A stretch of DNA of 64,000 bases from Liolophura sinensis (taxonomy: Eukaryota > Mollusca > Polyplacophora > Chitonida > Chitonidae): assembly GCF_032854445.1 (NCBI RefSeq), contig NC_088306.1:23285764-23349763 (forward strand). The letters are read 5' to 3'. Positions 36,191 to 48,755 of this stretch are shown piece by piece. The notes under the pieces are model-generated. The model did no database searches and had not been told where the DNA came from. It worked only from the letters and a program-made list of their open reading frames with translations. The translations under genes were made by a program, and so were the position numbers. The first letter of the stretch is position 1. Every line of letters starts with the position of its first letter.

Positions 36191-37379
36191 AATCAACTTA
36201 AATCTTGGGGAATGATGTTACTTTAGCCATGTGATGCTGTGATTACAGGCCTACGCATTTTTATGTCAATGTCTCATATGACAAATGTAAGGTTTGTGAT
36301 ATTCCTAAATACGCAATCAAATAATAGATGCAGATTATTTGTTGGAACTGGCTTTATGGCACTTTGACATGATTACTGCTTAACTGCTCAATGATATTAT
36401 TTATGCATGCATCGGTAAGGGGAAAAAAGATGGCTAACAATAAGAAGTCACGTCAATTTACTTGCCTATAACAATTTGTTCTAGCTTTCATTAATCACTG
36501 ATAATGTATGTATCTTTCTTCTCTATATTGACCGTTGTGACAGATGAAAAACAGTATGCTTTTAGCCTTATTACAATGCCATGTCTCGTCCTTTCTCATG
36601 TGCTTTTTCCAATGTCTGATAAACTAGAAAAAACTTTATTGGAGCTGATTTCATTTCCCTTTGACAGACGTGACGTGGATAGATGATAGTGATTACATTA
36701 CATTACATGTGTAGGCGGTAAAAAAATTCCCAAGATTTACCGTCTTGCACATATTGCTGACCTTAACATTGGATACAATACTGTAACCCAGGTTTTTATA
36801 TCTATAGGGTTTATGAAGTGTTTGTTTCTGGTAATCTTTAAGATTTTGGCTTTGGTATGCCCTAATTTATATGTAGGAGCATAAACACTGTTTTTATTTA
36901 ATGAGTTAGACCAACCAGTGTCTTAGGGTGTGTTCATTATGAAATAACTATGGGTTGAGTATTGAAGACGGGTAACTAAATTTATCCTTCAGTTTAAGAA
37001 ATTTTCAAATACTGAGGCAATATGTGCATAAAGGGACATCCTAATTGATAGATGAGAAATACCTCCCAAGAATGGAAAATAGCTGATAGCTTGACTTCTT
37101 GCTAACTTCAAAGCCAGATCTTCAAAATGGCCGTAATACAATAGCAACGTGGTGTAAATTTTAGCCGAGTGCAGCGCTGAATGAAGTGCGTTATCAGAAA
37201 CAATCTGGGAGACTCATCTGTTAGTACATTGTTATGTTTGGCCCTGTCTCATGAAACTTCGCAAGTCTTTCAGTTTTCAAGAAGTAAGAGTGTTTTATGT
37301 ATTAAAACAATATAATAACATACTTTAGCGGTGTTGACTTAACTTTTTCGAGACATAATCTTATGTTGGGTCTGTATAT

Positions 37380-37534
37380 GATTTGCAATGGCAGTCATCT
37401 TTTAGGTAAGTTTGTGTATTGCCCACTGGGGGTTGTTAGAGGTGTCATAAGCTGGGCAGATGCCCTTGGCTTGTGAGGGTATACAATGGGCAATATACAC
37501 AAACTTACCTCAAAGATGGCTGCCAATGCAAACC
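37380..37534. repeat. Inverted repeat with about 46-bp arms
   Basis: 37380-37425 pairs with 37487-37534, sharing AGGTAAGTTTGTGTAT in opposite orientation. The 61-bp loop holds a smaller GGGCA/TGCCC hairpin. Confidence 0.8.
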
Positions 37535-37929
37535 ATCTATAGTGGCAAGAAACTACCGGATACAGAATCGACCCTGATTGGCTGATAGTGGAGATAGGGT
37601 TTCGTGTGTTAAACCCTGTTGTCACTCTTGAATAAATGTACCCTATGTAAAATTCAGCTTAGGTATGGTATAGCCTGTACTCGCTTATCTCTCAAACCAG
37701 CCAGTCACAATCTATTCTGTAGCCTGTTTATAAGCAATCTTCTAAATGTAGGAAGTTCTTCTAAACTGTGCCTTGTTTAACTGACTTCACGTGGCAATTC
37801 TTGTCGTAATTAGAACTATATGTTCTCTTTTAGTGATATGACTTGTCTTAGGAAGCTATTTAATTTTACTGCTCACAGCTAGTGTGTATAATTAAATATA
37901 TGGAACCCTCTTTGACCATGAGATTTAGG

Positions 37930-38040
37930 GCTTCTGTGGAAAGCTGTTGGCACTTGACCACCAAGATTCGAATCCTGCTCCGGCTGTTTTGGTTGCAGCT
38001 CTAAGTCAGGAGGTTAATCAGGTATCTGGCGGAGAAGCGT
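37930..38040 (+). mobile_element. Family-C tRNA-like SINE fragment
   Basis: A B-box-like GATTCGAATCC is followed by GGCTGTTTTGGTTGCAGCTC and CTAAGTCAGGAGGTTAATCA, as in the other family-C copies. Confidence 0.6.
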
Positions 38041-38877
38041 TAAATCTTGTATGCACGAGTTCTTTCCTAATTTGCATATTGAGGTGACGTTAAGCTCGTT
38101 GAATTTGCATATGATTGACCTAATTTGAGGCCATTGCTGAACGCCGGGACCCGCGGGCAAATGTTGCTTCATTGAGTGACTTAATTATCCACATTTAGAT
38201 GTTTCTGTTTATACACTTAACCTATAAAAGCAGGTCAGGGAGTGTATCTTATCAGATTAATTTTGACGTTTCAGTGACGAATTTAAACCATTAAAAAATT
38301 CTAACTTTTGTTTCTTCAGATTTGTTAATGTATGATGTTCTAACATGTAGGTTTAATTTATTAATATCAAGCGGTGTCGTGTTAATGTATGTGTTTTACG
38401 CTCAAGTAGTTTTATGTAGCATGGAATGCACTTCAGGTGCAAACAACCCAAATAACAGCTGTGAGGTGATTTTTTTTCTCTCGTTTTCTTTTTTTAGTAA
38501 AACTGCAAGGTTTTCTCATATATCTTTGACACATATAAATGATGGTATCCATTGGTGCAGTTACACTTTTATTAATGTTTATATCTAGCCAAACTAATTA
38601 AAAAGCTCTGTGTTTTTGATTGAGTCAGTTTTTGGGGGTTTGAATTTCTGTCTGAATGCATTGTGGACAGCCAAGCACAAGAGGATCTCAGCTGCATCTA
38701 AATTTCACACTCCTAGCTCTGCACATTGTTTTCTTATATAATATTTCACTTTTTACTGCATCACTCGCATAACACAACGCACGTGCCAAAGCCCATGGCC
38801 CAATCAAATTTCCCTGGTATTGTCCGTTTGAAACTTTGTGAACGGTTATAATTACTGAAATTTTTAAGGGTGCCGCC

Positions 38878-39008
38878 GTAAGTAGGGAGGTCTTCCAACA
38901 GCGTGCAGATGGTCGTGGGCTTCCTCCCACCATAATGCTGGCCGCAGTCGTCTAAGTGAAATAATCTTGAGTACAGCGTAAAACACCAATCAAATAAATT
39001 AATCAAAT
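38878..39008 (+). mobile_element. Family-A SINE, 3' half, in intron 2
   Basis: CACCATAATGCTGGCCGCAG, AGTACAGCGTAAAACACCAA and an AAATAAATT tail. Confidence 0.8.
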
Positions 39009-39069
39009 AACGGTGCCGCGCCTACTAAAGACGCCAGATACTACAAAGGTTTCAAACCACTGTATTTTA

Positions 39070-39240
39070 CCCAAAGTTTAGCTTTTTCAGGTGACACATT
39101 TTACTTGATTCTGAGTCATTCATCCAACTTAAGATTAAAAATTAAAACTTACATCAGAAAAACTTAACTATTGACATCCAAAGTGCTTCTTAAAGTGCAT
39201 TTTTTACATACCAAACATTAGACGAAATACAGGGTATAAA
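39070..39240 (+). repeat. Dispersed repeat D, copy 4
   Basis: CAGGTGACACATTTTACTTG, TTGACATCCAAAGTGCTTCT and ATTAGACGAAATACAGG. Confidence 0.6.
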
Positions 39241-40143
39241 GTCTGTATCATATAAGACAAACGAAAGGGCTATCTGGTTTGGTCAGTTTTGCGTTCAACA
39301 GAAAAAAAAGAGTTGTTTTATTTGACAGCGAAAGTGCTTGCCAAGAAAAGATTGAAGTAACCTCTGGTATTGGAGTGTTAAGTTTACTCCTAGTGGACTT
39401 TCTTATTGCTAACAATCACTTTCTGCACATGACCGCAAAAGTCCTGCAAAAAAATATAATCGAGAAATTTCCCCGAACCCAGCAATTCATGTGAAAAACG
39501 ACAGCATTGTATCCCTTCGAAACTTGCGCTTTTGGATGGCGTTTTACGGTCAGTTTGTATAGTACACAGGCAATTGTCTCGTCCCCAAGAGACATTGAAC
39601 ATTCCAGTTTGTTTTTCGGAACTTTAGCACGGCACTAATTATACGACGTCGTTGCTCCTTTAAACAATGTGTTCATTCAATTTCAGTTACATTCGTGAAA
39701 TTATTTTCCACTGAGCTGTAGTCACAAAAGATAGCTTTAGTAAACTTCCGACAAAGCTATAGCCACTAAACGACGTCTTTAAGGACGAGGAAATGAACAT
39801 TTTGCCCTGAAAGAGCAAAATTAGCCCAGCTTGAAATTCCGACTACATAAACAATATAGATGTAATTCCGAGAACATCACCAGGTGAACTTTAACACAGG
39901 CCTTAATTTACTAAATCCAGACGACGTCTGGCGCTATAAATAGAGTAAAATACGAAAACAAAACGTTTATAAATAAACTACATGTAATTAAGAGGTGAAG
40001 ATGAACGTGCAGTTCGCCGCAGATAAAAAACAAAAACAAAAAAGACCGCTTTCCTCATAAATATAGTTGTAATGAAGGTTAAAAAGTTAAACTAGACAGA
40101 ATGAAAAGAAAAAAAGTAAACAGAGTATAAGAAATGTCCAATT

Positions 40144-40276
40144 ACTGGAGTCCTGGATGATTTATACTTCGTCTGCCATGTTTGTGTCATCATCGGGATG
40201 TACCGTAAAGAAATACATACTTCTTGATGATGACACAACCAAGGCAGACGAAATATAGATCAATTATGACTCCAGT
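40144..40276. repeat. Inverted repeat with 59-bp arms and 15-bp loop
   Basis: 40144-40202 pairs with 40218-40276 at 48 of 59 positions, including TTGTGTCATCATC and ACTGGAGTC. The shape would suit a long RNA hairpin or a very short foldback element. Confidence 0.82.
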
Positions 40277-40484
40277 ACTCGGAGTTACATGTACTTTCCT
40301 TTTGTTTTATGCAAGACTGATCAGCGGGCCCACTGGACTAAAGAAGCAAAAGTTTGGCATTCGAACATTCGACTGGGTGAAGATGGTGACTTTTTTACGT
40401 CATAGGTACAGTAAAACGTTGAATCGCCGCTACCATACCAGGCCCTTGGTGTGGCGTGCTCATATGTAGCCAACATTATTTGGG

Positions 40485-40620
40485 CTACGGCTTTAAGTCA
40501 GGAGGTTTGTCAGGTTCCTGGCGAAGGACGGTGGTTTACTCCGGGCTCTCCGATTTCCACCATCCCTAAACCTGATCCCTGTCATGTAATATACGGCATT
40601 CAACACTAATCAAGCAATCA
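40485..40620 (+). mobile_element. Family-C SINE, 3' half
   Basis: CTTTAAGTCAGGAGGTTTGT, GGTGGTTTACTCCGGGCTCT and ACCTGATCCCTGTCATGTAA. Confidence 0.65.
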
Positions 40621-41849
40621 ATCTATGTGGAATGATGGATTTTATTGATCGAAATGATGGAGAATTCTTACAAAACATGTCATCGTTACTGCGTGCTAAA
40701 CTTCATTAGATATGGCACTTTCAAATGTCGAAGGCAGAAAGATTCTAAACATTTCTTCCCTTACGGGACAGAGAAACTGTCCTAATGTTACAGCTACATG
40801 TACTTGTTGAACTATCTTTGAAATTACACTTTCCTTTCACTTGAGCTGTCGAAGACTAAAAGCTTCCAGACGTCTTCGTTGCTGAACAGAAAAACAAACA
40901 CCTGTGTTCGCAGCTAATGATTACTTCATCGGATGAAGAGTCAAACGCCGCAATAGTCGAGACTTGTGTGCCTTGCTGACGAGGAAAGGTTTTATCTCTA
41001 TACTTAACGCATGTTCTGCTGTATTAGGTGTGAAGTGCCTAACACTGAAAGATTCGAGACACGTTTCCTTGCGGAACACGAACTACATCCCTCATGTGAG
41101 AGCAGCATTCCTTGCAACGATTCCTTGCAAGACACTCCCATGGGGTCTCGGGGTGTAAAGAATATAGCACGTTTGTCGTCTTAATCAAAGCAAGACTAGG
41201 TAAGAGATATCACATGTGGGTCCGGTGAACAGAACATGGTTTTCATTGTTTGAAACAAAGTATATTGACTGTTCTGGAGCCTTAATTATGTGCTGCGGCT
41301 ACTTATAACCTGATGTTTTCGTTACACCTGATAGACTATTCAAAGAAGACCCTCGGCAGTTTAAAACACGGAACAGGAAAAAATGTTGCAGCAAGCCATT
41401 GAGTGTTCGGTTTTCGTTTTACTTGAAGTTCTAAGGACCTAAAACATGCAGTTAAGTATGTCTTCCTACCGGAAGAGGAATGACATCACCATGGTGCAGC
41501 CAGGAAACACATTCACACGATTTGTTCTCGATTAACTTAGTGGCGTGTCCTGCCAATGACTCAGTTCTTGACTTTTTAACAGTCATCTAATTATTACGCT
41601 AGAAAACAGTACGTGCTTAATGGATCATGTCGCGCGACGGCATTGTAGGCAACCCACTGATGGTTTGCAAAGGTTAGTGGTAGATAGCCTGTTGTTGGCA
41701 AGGTGACTCGTGGACATATATGGGGTCAATGGTAAATCATGAGTAAAAATGAAAACACCTAATACAAATATACCCTTAGTGCCGATGTGTACAGGATGGG
41801 TATTGTTGAAGAAGGCTTTTTAGATAAATCATAGTTCACAAGAACTTAC

Positions 41850-41972
41850 CCCTCCGGATGAAGATGAGCTGTAATATGCACTGTCAAGGTCGTCCACGAA
41901 AGTCAAACGTGTTGTCGGACTCCGATTGGGTAAGGGTGGAGGGGTCTTGGGGCCTTCTGCAACCTTGGAATT
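41850..41972 (-). CDS. Exon 2 of the Pro/Ser-rich gene
   Basis: This exon has 123 nt (41 codons), entering and leaving in phase 0, so skipping it would keep the frame. The acceptor is a pyrimidine-rich TTTCTCTTTCCAG and the donor is GTAAGT (41849-41844). The peptide contains TPPPLPNR, which has the look of an SH3-ligand core, followed by TRLTFVDDLDSAYY and a run of five Ser. It was too short for a simple long-ORF search and was found from its splice sites and its open, compositionally matching frame. A full-length SINE ends or starts about 95 nt upstream of the acceptor (42065-42400). Confidence is good because both sites are strong and the reading phase matches exons 1 and 3. Confidence 0.68.
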
Positions 41973-42064
41973 CTGGAAAGAGAAATTTGACCTTGGAATT
42001 CTTTTCAGGGCTATATTAGATCACCCAATGCCCAGAGACGTGGTCACGTGATAAGGCGTGTTCA

Positions 42065-42405
42065 TGAAACGTATGCGCCACTTCTACCTACGACGTCGAA
42101 GTCGGATACCCGGGGTCAAACCCATCATACGACTTTAAAAATGGTATGTGTTGCTGCCTCGCTGGACGCTCAGCACTGAGAGGCTAGATCAGGGAAACTG
42201 GACAGGTTGGCCCGGTGTCAGTATAATGTGACTGTGTCGGGTGTCATGGCTGGTGTCTTTGGCATGATACTTCAGTGGTGGCAGCATTTTAGCGGCATGG
42301 ACTTGCCCTTCCACACGAAGACACAGTATATGTACACACACCTAATGGCTCCTAGTCGTCATATGACTGAAAAATTGTTAAGTACGACGTTAAATCCCAA
42401 AAATT
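42065..42405 (+). mobile_element. Family-B SINE, complete, beside exon 2
   Basis: GGGGTCAAACCCATCATACG, GTGTCTTTGGCATGATACTT and GAAAAATTGTTAAGTACGAC. It is antisense to the gene and about 95 nt from the exon 2 acceptor. Confidence 0.82.
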
Positions 42406-43458
42406 TGTGCCGACGTTTACGAAGCTTTACTTCTGAGGAAGACAACTTGCTTTCAAAACCATTATGGGGTGCCCCTCTGAACGTTGTGGGTTGAATAGGT
42501 TGTCAGGTAATTGCCATTGTCAAATGTCCTTCTCTCTCCCATTTCCCAAGAATTACTTTTTTACTCATTTAAGCATATTAACCTCTTTTCTGCCCTTTCT
42601 TGGTTTGCATCTAAGCCCGCCAAGTGCCTTATTTCTCATTTAATTATATTCCGTAACCTCCAAATGCCATTACTATCATTTTCTAAAAACTGATTGTGTC
42701 GTGCGATATTTTCAGATGCATTGCTCCTTGTCACATATATTTTAACATGGAGTTTTAAATCCCTGTCGCATATTTAATGTTAGCTGACATACCACACTAA
42801 TTAAACTGACTTTAATAGCTGATTCATGTGAATTTAATTGTAATTATTCCTCACCCACAGGCACGCGGTCGTGTGTTCAGTGAGCATTATGGGACCTCAA
42901 ATTTCAGTAGGGATCAGTGTATCACTACAGACACATTTATATTATTTTATCACGCATATGGTGAAATTAAACATTTTTAGTAATTACTGGTCATAATTCT
43001 GAATAATTAGGAGTAGACATGGGGCAGAACGTGGACATGTGTCACCCTAAAGAATTAACTAAAGTAAAGGCATGTTAATGAGGTCTTTCGGGAAACATCT
43101 TGAATATATCTCTACTAACATAGCAAAGACGATAGAAAAGTTGGTTCTGTCCACATTCTAAACAGAACAGTGTATGTGCTATACGTCTGAGCCGTCATTC
43201 AGAATTGGGCCTACTCATGTTACGTGATACTAGAGCAATTTCGTACTATTGCTGTATTTGGTAAGATAAATGGGGCTCTTCAGAAACTGCGCCCGGATCC
43301 GCTATGGACAACCAGGATCACTAGACATTGCAGTGTAGGTCATCTGTGGAGATTCAACATGCAATGGGACTGGAGTTCGAATCCAGCTCTGATTAATTTT
43401 ACTGAATCTTTACGTCACAAGGTGATCTACCGTGCAGTGGTCTCCTCGGACATGTCTA

Positions 43459-43460
<2 letters not shown>

Positions 43461-43489
<29 letters not shown>
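43461..43489. repeat. AT dinucleotide microsatellite
   Basis: About 14 AT units. Confidence 0.95.
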
Positions 43490-43491
<2 letters not shown>

Positions 43492-44114
43492 ACTGAAGCA
43501 ATAAGATAACGTTAGTGTAGCTCTTTTAGGGCATCAAAATGTGCGTGTAATTCAAGATCGGTCAGTTTGGCTTGTGTTGACAACAAAAAAACGCTATATA
43601 CACATACAATAGACTTGTTAGAGTTGGGCCAGATTGAAGAAAACCCATATCCGGATTATACTTTGCTTTACAAATGAGTTTAACGGTACCTGATGTGAAT
43701 GATGAAGTCTAAGCAGTCTATGAAGACGTGTAACCTGTCATCATCATCAACCATGTCAACCGCTGTATTGCGAGGTCTGGAATGGTACGCTTAAGAGATG
43801 TATGAGAAGACGTCATTCACCTTCACATTATCACATTCACCTAAACTCACTAGACACAGGGGTTATCAGCATAAATCATCAAGGACTTCTTATCATTCTA
43901 TCATTCATCGTTATGATGTATGGCCGTATGTAAGATGCTCACGTAACTTTAAATGAAGGCTTTGTAACTGTGGGACAAACCATTACACATGTACGCCTGT
44001 ACAGGTTGTGTGCTTGGGAAGCACTTTATTGATTCCAACTAGAACGTCTTGTGTAACGCAGGTGAATCCCTTGTAGAGGCATACAGCCGTTTAGGAGACG
44101 AAATTCGTAACTAC

Positions 44115-44600
44115 ATTGCTGCTCATATAGTAAATCCCCTCTGTTTACAACCCTTGGCTGTTTGTACAGTAAATCCCTGCTGTTTATAACCCGTGGCTGC
44201 TTATTCAGTAAATCTCTACCGTTTACAACCCGTGGCTGCTTATTCAGTAAATCTCTGCCGTTTACCACCCGTGGCTGCTTATTCAGTAAATCCCCGCTAT
44301 TTACAACATGCGACTGCTTATACAGTAAATCTCTGCTGTTTACAACCCGTGGCTGCTTATTCAGTAAATCACCGCTGTGTACAACCCGTGGCTGCTTATA
44401 CAGTAAATCACCGCTGTTTACAACCCGTGGCTGCCTGTAGAGTAAATCCCTGCTGTTTTACAACCCGCGGCTGCTTATTCAGTAAATCTCTGCTGTTTAC
44501 AACTGGTAACTGCTAGTACAGTAAATCCCCGCTGTTTAAAGCCCGCGGCTGCTTAGACTGAAAATCACTGCTGTTTACCACCCTTGGCTGCTTTTCATGA
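44115..44600. repeat. Minisatellite, about 39-bp unit, 12 copies
   Basis: The unit has CAGTAAATCTCTGCTGTTTA and CAACCCGTGGCTGCTTATT. The outer copies are more diverged. Confidence 0.9.
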
Positions 44601-44660
44601 AAGGTTTTACATGTGTCTATATATGACGATCCATTTGAGCACAAGTAATTCATATCATCC

Positions 44661-44689
44661 TTAAATTAAGACGAATTGTCTTAATTTAA
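44661..44689. repeat. Short perfect inverted repeat
   Basis: TTAAATTAAGAC and its complement, with the 5-nt loop GAATT. Confidence 0.75.
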
Positions 44690-44848
44690 TACCATCATAC
44701 TAAATATATCTGTAAAAGTGAAATATAATATTCTTGGGAAATATACGTCAACTGAAAACAATAAATACTTGTACACAGATCTTGAACTTATCTTCACTGA
44801 TTCAACTGTAGAGCAACCGACGTTTTTTCATTACACTTTAAATTATTG

Positions 44849-44851
44849 ATT

Positions 44852-44890
<39 letters not shown>

Positions 44891-45021
44891 TTTGATTGCT
44901 GTTTTATGCCGCATTTAAGAATATTTCTGCAACGGCGGCCAGCGTTTCGGTGGGAGGAAACCGGTCAGAGCCCTGGGGAAACCCACGACCATCCGCAGGT
45001 TGCTGACAGACCTTCCCACCA
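44849..45021 (-). mobile_element. Family-A SINE, 3' half, long TAAA tail
   Basis: About ten TTTA units, then GCCGCATTTAAGAATATTTC and GAAACCCACGACCATCCGCA. Confidence 0.8.
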
Positions 45022-45114
45022 TGCAGTATTAAGTTAATTTGCAACATGTAGTGAATTGTGATTATGGTATGTGTGGATTTGCCAACAGTGTGATATTGGT
45101 ACATAACAAAAAAG

Positions 45115-45575
45115 TAGCGATAGACTAACGAACAGCATTGATGTATTCACAAAGAAGTGTATAGGCCATTATGGGATTGATGAAAGGTAGTGATGGATTC
45201 ATGAACAGTATTGATGTATTCACCAACAAGTGTATAAGCCATTATGGGATTGATGAAAGGTAGTGATGGATTCATGAACAGTATTGATGTATTCACCAAC
45301 AAGTGTATAAGCCATTATGGGATTGATGAAAGGTAGTGATGGATTCATGAACAGTATTGATGTATTCACCAACAAGTGTATAAGCCATTATGGGATTGAT
45401 GAAAGGTAGTGATGGATTCATGAACAGTATTGATGTATTCACCAACAAGTGTATAAGCCATTATGGGATTGATGAAAGGTATTGATGGATTCATGAACAG
45501 TATTGATGTATTCACCAACAAGTGTATAAGCCATTATGGGATTGATGAAAGGTAGTGATGGATTCATGAACAGTA
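45115..45575. repeat. Minisatellite, 73-bp unit, 6 copies
   Basis: The unit has GTGATGGATTCATGAACAGT and TATAAGCCATTATGGGATTG. The inner copies are nearly identical. Confidence 0.92.
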
Positions 45576-46059
45576 TGGGTGAAATCATGAACTGACTTTG
45601 TACTCATTTACCTTTACTCAACAGTTTGAATGGATTGACTTTCTTATACGATCGTCTCGACTACACCTGACGAAGTTCATATTTACTACAAGCAAAATAT
45701 TATGTCATACTATGGTTTTTATAAGACGCTACCATCGTTTTTTATTATGATTTTATTAGCAAGATAGATTTAATGTGGTTCCCTTCTATGTGGCCTGACG
45801 TTGTCGTGGTCGTTCACAACACAAGATGTGTTAATTACGATTAGGATGACTCACGGCCTAATACTTTACTCCCCCCCCCCACCCCCCACCCCCGTGGACT
45901 CACCTGCACCAGAGCATACCGCGGTAACACATGCCCTCTGTAATGATACATCACAGGGACAGCTACTACATTCACTCTCCTAGGATCCATTTGATCTTAT
46001 TTGAAATCCACTCCAGTTCAGAATCACGGATTAATCCATGGGTAATTTTCCCTATGACG

Positions 46060-46710
46060 GTAATTGTTTACGTTTGATCCGTTAATCGGATGAAGTGTAT
46101 TCAGCTTTTCCCGTTGCTCCACTAACTAGATGAAGTGGCATGTGTTCAAGCGTGGTAATCCGTTTCCGTTGCTTCCTTAATCACACGAAGTGTAATCCGT
46201 TGCCGTTCCTTCCTTAAAACACACGAAGTGCAATCCTTTGTAGTTGCTTCCTTTATTCACACGAAGTGTAGTCCGTTGCAGTTGCTTCTTTTATCACACG
46301 GAGTATAATCCGTTACAGTTGCGTCGTTAATCACACGAAGTGTAACCCGTTGTCGTTGCTTCCTTAATCACACGAAGTGTAATCCGTTGCCGTTCTTTTC
46401 TTAAAACACACAAAGTGCAATCCGTTGTAGTTGCTTCCTTTAATCACACGAAGTGTAATCCGTTTCCGTTGCTCAGCTGATTGGATGATTCTCTTGTTCC
46501 GTTAATCGGTGGTGTGTAATCCGTTTCCTTTGCTCCATGTGATCATTTTCCCTTGTTCCGTTAATCACTCGAAATGTAACGATTTTCAGTTATTCCGTTA
46601 ATCACACAAAATGTAACGATTTTCAGTGATTCCGTTAATCACAGGATGTTTACTCCTTTTCTGTTGCACCGTTAGTCAGCTGAAATGTAGTCTGATAATT
46701 GTCCATCGTT
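46060..46710. repeat. Degenerate CpG-rich tandem repeat
   Basis: Variable units around TTAATCACACGAAGTGTAAT and CCGTTGCCGTTGCTTCC; the period is irregular (roughly 35-65 bp). Confidence 0.75.
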
Positions 46711-48645
46711 CCGTCAAAGTGAAGAAGTGTTAAGTCGTCCAGGTCTACCAGGGAATTCCTTAACGGGCGCGTCAGCTTGACACAGATTAGGGGGAGCAAC
46801 ACTGTGTTACACAACTGTTACATATTAGCTGTAGATAGCTGATTTCTTTAGGCCTATTAGCCTGTCCGCTCATTTTGCCTACAAAAGCGATCGTGTTGCT
46901 AACCAGCTTTGCGGCGCCGTGCACAGTGGACGTAAACTAGTTATACACTATTGTTATGAATAAAAAAACAATGAGATGGGTTTAAATGCCTCCAAACTAC
47001 CCACACTGGTTATGTGTGAAAGTGTTACATGGCAAAACAAGAGCAGTGGTAGGAAAAACGCGGAGCTCATCAAGGTGGCTTTGTGTGGCTACCTGATCCT
47101 TTGTATACATAAAACGAATTTGTCAGTTCAGTTGCCAAACTCTGACGTTGTGTGAAGCAACCATACGATGTAAGGTATACATATATACGTATATCTATTC
47201 ATTCCGCATCAGTAGAGGCTGTGGGAAGCGATCGGAATAAGCAGCGTCACTGTATTTTTTTTATCAGCAGTAAACACACTGCGTAAGACGACCAGTCATT
47301 TAAAAAATATTAAGCAATTTGTCAACATAATCCAGGCAAAAAATTCAGCTTATATGGGATACATTCATAATCACATCCCGACAGCGTGATCATCCGTCTC
47401 TTTGTCAGCTTCCGGTGACTGCTGTGAACTTTATCAGTCTACTTCATACGTTTTTTTCATACGTTTGAAAATTCTTTCAGAATTTGTCAATTGTCCATAT
47501 TTACTTATTTTTCAACTAGAATTGTGGTCACAGAAACAGGCGGTTGAACTTTCCGTCGATTGTACTTTTTCACTGAGTAAGATATATCATTGATTCGAAG
47601 AAATCACAAGTCGAGATTTTAATTGCGTCGTCTCTATATGCGTATATATTTTTGTTTAGAAAATACGTCTCTCGAAACAACCCTCTTGTTCTATTAAGAA
47701 CAGACAACATCCTCTCCTTATCACTTTTATAAGCAATCCTTTCGCTTCAGCTTATATTGGGGCTAATTACGCTCGTATTCCACATCATCATTACCATATT
47801 ACGAATCGCACACTAAACCCAACAGTGTTCATTCCGAAAAAATTCCGTCTCAATCCAACACAATGTAACCGAAATTCCTGTTGAGACCTGAAAAGCTTGT
47901 CAATATTTTCCAACTTCGGAGGTTCAACAAGTGGGCGTTTGTGCTGGACATGAAACCCTATGTGGACATCGTGGCTTGCACTGTGCTTTTACCCTTTGTA
48001 GTCATCGGCTGCGTAATCCCTGACCTCCGATCTTATACACGATACATGCAGGCAGAAAACTGGTTATTCTTGATCAACATGCTCAGAAACTGTTTGATAG
48101 ACCTTAAATTGCCTGGCGCACGAATCACACAAGAGCAATGTTTCTGGCTTTAAATACCTGCAATAGGCCTACGTGCAACTAGCGCCTGATTTGGCAAAGT
48201 GAAATATATCAATTCATAGGTTCACAGCGTTCGAACTTTTGTCAAACCGTTTTAGATTTTACAATTGTTTCCGATATCTCATCCAAAGTGAATCCAAACC
48301 AAACCAATCGAAATTTCCTAAGACAACTGATGTGAACGTCCTCGTGAATTCTTCACCTTCGTCACCTACGTCTGATCCAGATGTCCACTGGCTACCAACC
48401 TCATTTGAACTTTGTCACGAACGATTTAAAGTCGTTTCTCCATAGTGTATCCCATCCAAACCTTCTTTGACAACCGATGTGAACTTTTCATGTGTCTGCT
48501 AGCAATGCTTTAGAACTTATCATACCTCTGCCTCCAGCGTCAAGAGAGTGTCCCAATCTGTATGTGCTTTAACAAAAGAAGTAAACTTTTGCCGGAAAAT
48601 TTGACGTGTCCATATTCCCTATAGGAAGTCCATTCCATTCGAATC

Positions 48646-48755
48646 CTCCAGGCCACTTGCGAATTCGTAGCAAGCTTACAAATATTCACATGTATCGGGT
48701 CCAGGCCACTTGCAAATTCGTAGCAAGCTTACAAATATCCAGATGTGTCGGAATG
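48646..48755. repeat. 54-bp direct duplication
   Basis: CCAGGCCACTTGCGAATTCG and AGCAAGCTTACAAATATTCA occur twice in tandem. Confidence 0.8.

Larger units (their letters stand above)
29851..41849 (-). other. Intron 2 (about 12 kb)
   Basis: It runs from GTAAGT after exon 2 to ATAATTTCAG before exon 3. Its last 0.75 kb is the acceptor-copy minisatellite. It also holds a SINE at 38.9 kb, dispersed repeats D and E, and inverted repeats at 37.4 and 40.2 kb. From 31.6 to 35.0 kb I see only AT-rich sequence without recognisable elements. Confidence 0.6.

Noticed and set aside
47881-48153. Plus-strand open frame of 90 codons with a hydrophobic stretch
   Set aside because: It lacks an ATG at the given start, has no recognisable family, and neighbouring sequence gives no exon structure.
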